A stretch of 36,143 bases of DNA from NCBI GenBank assembly GCA_027621915.1, contig JAQCAD010000034.1:1-36143 (forward strand), read 5' to 3'. The position numbers and the translations under genes were made by a program. Origin of the DNA: Pseudomonadota bacterium. Its GTDB lineage: Bacteria > Pseudomonadota > Gammaproteobacteria > Steroidobacterales > Woeseiaceae. Positions 32,500 to 36,143 of this stretch are shown here, in pieces (the stretch's first letter is position 1; each line of letters starts with the position of its first letter). The notes below the pieces were generated by a model that was given only the letters and a program-made list of their open reading frames with translations, had not been told where the DNA came from and searched no databases.

Positions 32500-33834
32500 G
32501 TGAAGATTTCAAAAGTATCAATATTAGTGCTGGCATTGAGTGTGTCGTTTTTCTCAGCGGCAAATGCACAAGACGCCACCGACGATGTCGCAGAACTCAG
32601 GCAGTTGGTCGAGGAGCTGCGTCACGACTACGAAGCGCGTATCAGCGAACTTGAAGGCAGACTGGCGCGAACTGAACGAATGGCGCAAGGCGCGCGAAAG
32701 GACGCGGGCGACGCAGTAGCGCTCGTTGAACAAGCAACTATCGATCAGTCATCGGGGTCCTCCGCGGCCAACACTTTCAATCCAGGAATCGGCGCCGTAC
32801 TAATCGGCCGATACGCTGACGTTGACCGCGGCTGGACCGATATTCCGGGATTTCAGCCCGGTGGGGAAATCGGTACAGGCGACTCCGGCTTTTCGCTTGG
32901 TGAAGCTGAAATCAATCTCAAGGCGAATGTCGACAACCGATATTTTGGCAATCTGACGTTCAGCATAAGTGAAGAGGATGGTGCCGCGGAAGTCGGACTG
33001 GAGGAGGCCTGGCTGCAAACAACGGATTTGCCCATGGGCCTCTCGGTTACCGGAGGCAGATTCTTTTCAGCCGCTGGCTATCTGAATGGTTTTCATATGC
33101 ACGCTGACGATTTCGTCGATCGACCGTTGCCCTACCAGGCTTTTTTTGGCGGCCGGTACTCAGTGGATGGCATGCAGGTACGGTGGGTTGCACCGACATC
33201 ACTGTTGATAGAAATTGGCAGCGAGATCAACTGGGGCGGCGGATTCCCGGCAAGCGCGAACGCCGAAAGTTCGCCGGGAGCCTGGACATTGTTCTCAAAA
33301 ATCGGTGGCGACATGGGCGACAGTCATAGCTGGCAGGCCGGACTGTCTCACACCAGTGCCGATGCGGTGAACCGAAGCGGCACGACGAATGAGCTGTTTT
33401 CCGGCGACAGCGATCTTACGGTCGTCGATTTCGTATGGAAATGGTCGCCGCAGGGAAACTCAAACGAAAGGAGCCTGAAACTCCAGGGAGAATTTTTTCG
33501 CCGGTCCGAAGACGGCTTCTTCGAGGGCATTCCGTACAACGGCGACCAGAATGGCTGGTATTTACAAAGCGTTTTGCAGTTCGCCCGTCTTTGGCGCGTA
33601 GGGTTACGTCATGACATTGTCGATGCGAACAATGGCGTATTGCTTGCAGGAACAGTCATCGGGGACCCGGGTCGACAGTCATACCGTGACAGCCTGATGC
33701 TTGACTGGTCGCCCAGCGAATTCAGCCGGCTAAGGCTGCAGTACACGAACGACAACGTGCTCGATGTGTCAGACGATCAGTGGTATCTGCAGTACATCAT
33801 GAGCATTGGCGCTCATGGTGGACATCAATTTTGA
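32500..33834 (+). CDS. Outer-membrane beta-barrel (porin-like) protein of the zinc cluster
   Basis: A 444-residue outer-membrane protein. I choose the GTG start because GGTGG lies just upstream and it gives a clean signal peptide (VKISKVSILVLALSVSFFSAANAQ region); the frame is open upstream to 32431 with two ATGs but that stretch is not signal-like. The mature N-terminus (about 30-80) is a likely coiled coil (VAELRQLVEELRHDYEARI). The rest alternates polar and aromatic residues as in barrel strands, and the chain ends in HQF with a terminal Phe, the usual BAM recognition. Between the chaperone-like and substrate-binding genes, it may let zinc across the outer membrane (inference). It is not TonB-dependent by sequence: no plug domain. 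Confidence 0.8.
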   Translation: MKISKVSILVLALSVSFFSAANAQDATDDVAELRQLVEELRHDYEARISELEGRLARTERMAQGARKDAGDAVALVEQATIDQSSGSSAANTFNPGIGAVLIGRYADVDRGWTDIPGFQPGGEIGTGDSGFSLGEAEINLKANVDNRYFGNLTFSISEEDGAAEVGLEEAWLQTTDLPMGLSVTGGRFFSAAGYLNGFHMHADDFVDRPLPYQAFFGGRYSVDGMQVRWVAPTSLLIEIGSEINWGGGFPASANAESSPGAWTLFSKIGGDMGDSHSWQAGLSHTSADAVNRSGTTNELFSGDSDLTVVDFVWKWSPQGNSNERSLKLQGEFFRRSEDGFFEGIPYNGDQNGWYLQSVLQFARLWRVGLRHDIVDANNGVLLAGTVIGDPGRQSYRDSLMLDWSPSEFSRLRLQYTNDNVLDVSDDQWYLQYIMSIGAHGGHQF

Positions 33835-33845
33835 GGGAGCCTGCA

Positions 33846-34739
33846 ATGAACCGAATCATTTCTTTAGCTTTGCTCCTGGTCGTCCCGCACGCGGCGAATG
33901 CACTCAACGTTTTCGCTTGCGAACCCGAATGGGGCGCATTGGTTACTGAACTCGGACCGCCGGACGTTGAACTGACGGTCGCGACAACCGCGTTCCAGGA
34001 TCCACACAGTTTGCAAGCCAAGCCAAGTCTCATTGCCGCAGTACGAAGCGCTGACCTGGTCGTTTGCAGCGGCGCTGATCTCGAAATCGGCTGGTTACCG
34101 TTGCTACTACGAAGGGCGGGAAATCGGCAGATCCAGGTCGGTGCCCCGGGCCACTTTCTTGCGGCAGAGTACGTACGCCGTCTCGAAGTTCCGAAGGTGA
34201 TAGATCGCTCGCAGGGAGACGTTCATCCGCAAGGCAATCCGCATATTCATTTGCACCCGCGAAACATTTCACGGGTTGCCGACGCGTTGACCGAAAGGTT
34301 GATCGAGATTGATCCGGACAATACCGCGTTGTATCGAACTCGCCTGGACGATTTTCAGCGCCGCTGGAATCAAGCTGCGGAAGAATGGGAAGAGCGGGTG
34401 CTCGCGCTGAATGGCCTGCGGTTCGCGTCTCATCACCGAAGTTTCAGCTACCTCGCGGACTGGCTGCGGCTGGACATCGTTGCCACACTGGAGTCGAAAC
34501 CCGGAATTCCTCCAAGCGGCGCACAACTTGCGACGCTGCTTGAACAACTAACCCCTGATCCGCCGGTCGGCGTCATCCGTACGCCCTATGAAAATGAAAA
34601 GCCGTCACGGTGGCTTTCCGGGCGCCTCGATATACCGGAAATCATGCTGCCATTCACAGTTGGAGGAAGAGACGACGTGATCGATCTCTTTACGCTTTAT
34701 GATGTAACGCTACACATGCTGGAGCAGCGCGCGCCTTGA
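33846..34739 (+). CDS. Zinc/metal ABC transporter substrate-binding protein (ZnuA-like)
   Basis: A 297-residue periplasmic cluster 9 binding protein. Residues 1-19 are a signal peptide (LLVVPHAANA). GAGGG precedes the ATG. Candidate metal ligands are His54 (FQDPHSLQAKPS), the GNPHIHLHP run with His133, His135 and His137, and His196-His197 (FASHHRSFSYLADWL); the fourth, acidic, position is probably near GGRDDVIDL. The long His-rich loop of E. coli ZnuA is absent. The start lies 11 bases after the barrel gene's stop, and the permease gene overlaps its end. It would deliver Zn2+ (or Mn2+) to the permease; zinc is favoured by the chaperone-like neighbour. Confidence 0.9.
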   Translation: MNRIISLALLLVVPHAANALNVFACEPEWGALVTELGPPDVELTVATTAFQDPHSLQAKPSLIAAVRSADLVVCSGADLEIGWLPLLLRRAGNRQIQVGAPGHFLAAEYVRRLEVPKVIDRSQGDVHPQGNPHIHLHPRNISRVADALTERLIEIDPDNTALYRTRLDDFQRRWNQAAEEWEERVLALNGLRFASHHRSFSYLADWLRLDIVATLESKPGIPPSGAQLATLLEQLTPDPPVGVIRTPYENEKPSRWLSGRLDIPEIMLPFTVGGRDDVIDLFTLYDVTLHMLEQRAP

Positions 34740-35521
34740 ACGCTTTCGAAATGAGTATCATCGGTCCCGCGCTGCTGGCCAGCTTGCTGGTCCTGAGCAC
34801 GCATGTCCCGCTCGGCACAGAGGTATTGCGGCGCGGCATCATATTCATCGATCTTGCGATTGCACAGGTTGCCGGACTTGGCGTCATCGCCGCCGATTCC
34901 ATGGGGTGGGAGGCGGAAGGACTCATGGTGCAGGTTGCCGCAGTTTCTGCCGCATTGATCGCGGCGTTCATACTTCATTTGACTGACAAACGCTGGCCTC
35001 AAATACAGGAAGCCCTGATTGGCGTCTCGTTCATACTCGCGGCGACCGCCGGTATCCTGTTGCTGGCGGGAAATCCGCACGGCGGCGAGCATCTGAAGGA
35101 GCTCCTGGTCGGACAAATTCTCTGGGTTAACTATGAACAACTGGCGCCAGTTGCCATTGTCAATACACTGGTGTTACTGGCGTGGTACTTCATGCGTGAC
35201 CGACTGCGAGGGTTTGGCTTTTACGCGGTCTTCGCATTCGCGGTTACTGCGTCGGTACAACTCGTCGGCATATATCTCGTCTTCGCCTGCCTGATCATAC
35301 CCGCACTGGCAACGCGTCATATCGATCGACGTGGATTGCGAATATTGTGCGGATACGGCGTTGGTGTTGCCGGCTGCCTGGCTGGGCTGGCGCTGTCTGT
35401 TAGTGCTGATTTACCAGCTGGTGCAGTGATAGTTTGGTGCCTTGCAGTTTTTGCGTTACTTTTCGCATGGCTTGCGTGGCCGATGATACGTCGGCCTGAT
35501 GTCACCAATTCAGACACCTGA
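34736..35521 (+). CDS. Metal ABC transporter permease (ZnuB-like, ABC-3 family)
   Basis: A 261-residue inner-membrane protein with about eight hydrophobic segments. Family landmarks are STHVPLGTEVLRRGIIFIDLAIAQVAGLG near the N-terminus and NPHGGEHLKELLVGQILWV in the middle. I give a TTG start that overlaps the binding-protein stop as TTGA; an ATG at 34751 is the alternative, and homologues I recall begin a few residues before SIIGPA, which fits either. It forms the channel for the ZnuA-like protein. The ATPase subunit that it needs is not encoded next to it or elsewhere in this window. Confidence 0.9.
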   Translation: MNAFEMSIIGPALLASLLVLSTHVPLGTEVLRRGIIFIDLAIAQVAGLGVIAADSMGWEAEGLMVQVAAVSAALIAAFILHLTDKRWPQIQEALIGVSFILAATAGILLLAGNPHGGEHLKELLVGQILWVNYEQLAPVAIVNTLVLLAWYFMRDRLRGFGFYAVFAFAVTASVQLVGIYLVFACLIIPALATRHIDRRGLRILCGYGVGVAGCLAGLALSVSADLPAGAVIVWCLAVFALLFAWLAWPMIRRPDVTNSDT

Positions 35522-35539
35522 CAGGGATATATACCCGTG

Positions 35540-36070
35540 ATGCATAATCCAGAAACGCTCATCAGCGAGGAGGAGATCAGGCTGCGGGTCGATGAACTCG
35601 CGGCACGAATCTCTCTCGACTACGCTGACAAGGGCGAGCTTGTTCTCATCGGCATCCTGAAGGGGTCCTTTATTTTTCTCGCTGACCTGGCGCGCCGGCT
35701 GACCATCCCGAGACATATCGAATTCATTTCCGTTGCAAGCTACGAACACGGCAGTATTCGCAGTGGTGCTGTAAGGCTCGTCATGGACGTGCGTCGCAGT
35801 ATCGAAGGCAGGCATGTACTCGTTGTCGAGGACATTGTGGATACGGGGCACACGCTGCACTACCTGATCGACATGCTAAAGACACGAGGCGCCGCGTCGG
35901 TACGTACGTGTACTTTGTTACACAAAGAACACAAAACCGAAGTTGATGTGAAAATTGACTATCTGGGCTTCAGTATCGGTGACGAATGGGTCGTCGGGTA
36001 TGGGCTGGACTACGACGAAAAGGATCGCACTTTGCCCTATATCGGCGTTGTCCAGCCGACAGACTACTAG
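35540..36070 (+). CDS. hpt: Hypoxanthine phosphoribosyltransferase
   Basis: A 176-residue cytoplasmic purine salvage enzyme that joins hypoxanthine (or guanine) to PRPP to make IMP or GMP. Signatures are LVLIGILKGSFIFLADLARR near the N-terminus, the PRPP-binding VLVVEDIVDTGHTLHYL, and WVVGYGLDYDEKDRTLPYIGVV near the end, which positions the purine-binding aromatic and Asp residues. Length matches the bacterial family (about 175-180). I use the ATG; a GTG directly before it is possible. It begins 18 bases after the permease stop, so it may be read through from the zinc cluster, but it is a housekeeping gene and the link is probably only positional. Confidence 0.93.
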   Translation: MHNPETLISEEEIRLRVDELAARISLDYADKGELVLIGILKGSFIFLADLARRLTIPRHIEFISVASYEHGSIRSGAVRLVMDVRRSIEGRHVLVVEDIVDTGHTLHYLIDMLKTRGAASVRTCTLLHKEHKTEVDVKIDYLGFSIGDEWVVGYGLDYDEKDRTLPYIGVVQPTDY

Positions 36071-36096
36071 GAAGACTCTGATTAAGTTTCAATACA

Positions 36097-36105
36097 TGGG
36101 ATAAT
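36097..36105 (+). promoter_or_regulatory. Possible extended -10 promoter element
   Basis: TGGGATAAT fits an extended -10 (TGn followed by a TATAAT-like hexamer) after the hpt stop. An ATG at 36135 near the right edge could be the start of the next gene. The -35 region shows no good match. Weak call. Confidence 0.2.
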
Positions 36106-36143
36106 CACGCATCTTCTCAGCACGGTGCAAGCGCATGGATCAG

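Noticed and set aside
1-36143. Search for CRISPR arrays, insertion sequences, prophage genes, tRNA or rRNA genes
   Set aside because: No regularly spaced repeats, transposase or phage motifs, or RNA gene signatures were seen on either strand.

Overview
The window looks like chromosomal DNA of a free-living, probably marine, heterotrophic gammaproteobacterium. Reasons: moderate GC, dense proteobacterial-style gene packing, Sec, Tat and lipoprotein export signals, an outer-membrane barrel ending in Phe, and several families typical of marine Gammaproteobacteria (DgcN/DgcA D-glutamate catabolism, spondin-N secreted proteins, a Host_attach protein). A Woeseiaceae-like origin would fit but is inference only. 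No tRNA, rRNA, CRISPR array, transposase or phage gene was found.

Layout. 1-1019 (-): two tandem spondin-N secreted genes, the second cut by the left edge. 1224-1487 (+): a small DUF5062-like gene, convergent with a di-heme cytochrome c peroxidase (1495-2646, -). 2724-4121 (+): iron-sulfur L-serine ammonia-lyase. 4300-4779 (-): Host_attach protein, divergent from a beta-CASP nuclease (4925-6310) and a COG2403-type P-loop protein (6398-7708). 7851-9479 (-): a Tat-exported, probably lipid-anchored flavin amine oxidase. 9739-13458 (+): a secreted metallo-beta-lactamase-fold protein and a large M14 metallocarboxypeptidase. 13459-13711: a convergent spacer with two hairpins that carry the same 30-nt core in opposite orientation. 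13712-17683 (-): a four-gene operon of LamG-like protein, secreted amidohydrolase, ABC ATPase and ABC-2 permease. 17703-18995 (+): an M20 amidohydrolase with a signal peptide.

19051-22543 (-) is the clearest metabolic operon: class V aminotransferase, DgcN (D-glutamate N-acetyltransferase), DgcA (N-acetyl-D-glutamate racemase) and a half-size UPF0016/GDT1 membrane protein. Glycerate kinase (22635-23762, +) diverges from it. Together with serine ammonia-lyase, these genes suggest use of D-glutamate, serine and glyoxylate, for example from peptidoglycan or protein debris. 23826-24434 (+) is an unknown periplasmic protein. 24441-25826 (-) is a TcyP-type cystine symporter.

26119-28895 (-) holds two translationally coupled genes sharing a Cys-rich module of about 300 residues; in one it is the whole mature protein, in the other it is fused to a lipoprotein head. 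29077-30858 (-) is a 593-residue protein of unknown function with a GNAT-like segment. 30890-32014 (+) is a class I/II aminotransferase. 32075-35521 (+) is a zinc acquisition cluster (chaperone-like small protein, outer-membrane barrel, substrate-binding protein, permease) with no ATPase gene in the window. 35540-36070 (+) is hypoxanthine phosphoribosyltransferase.

I found no clearly unprecedented system. The best leads are the paired hairpin element (13524-13685), the duplicated Cys-rich pair, the 593-residue unknown, the ATPase-less zinc cluster and the metal-ligand substitution in the 9739 hydrolase.
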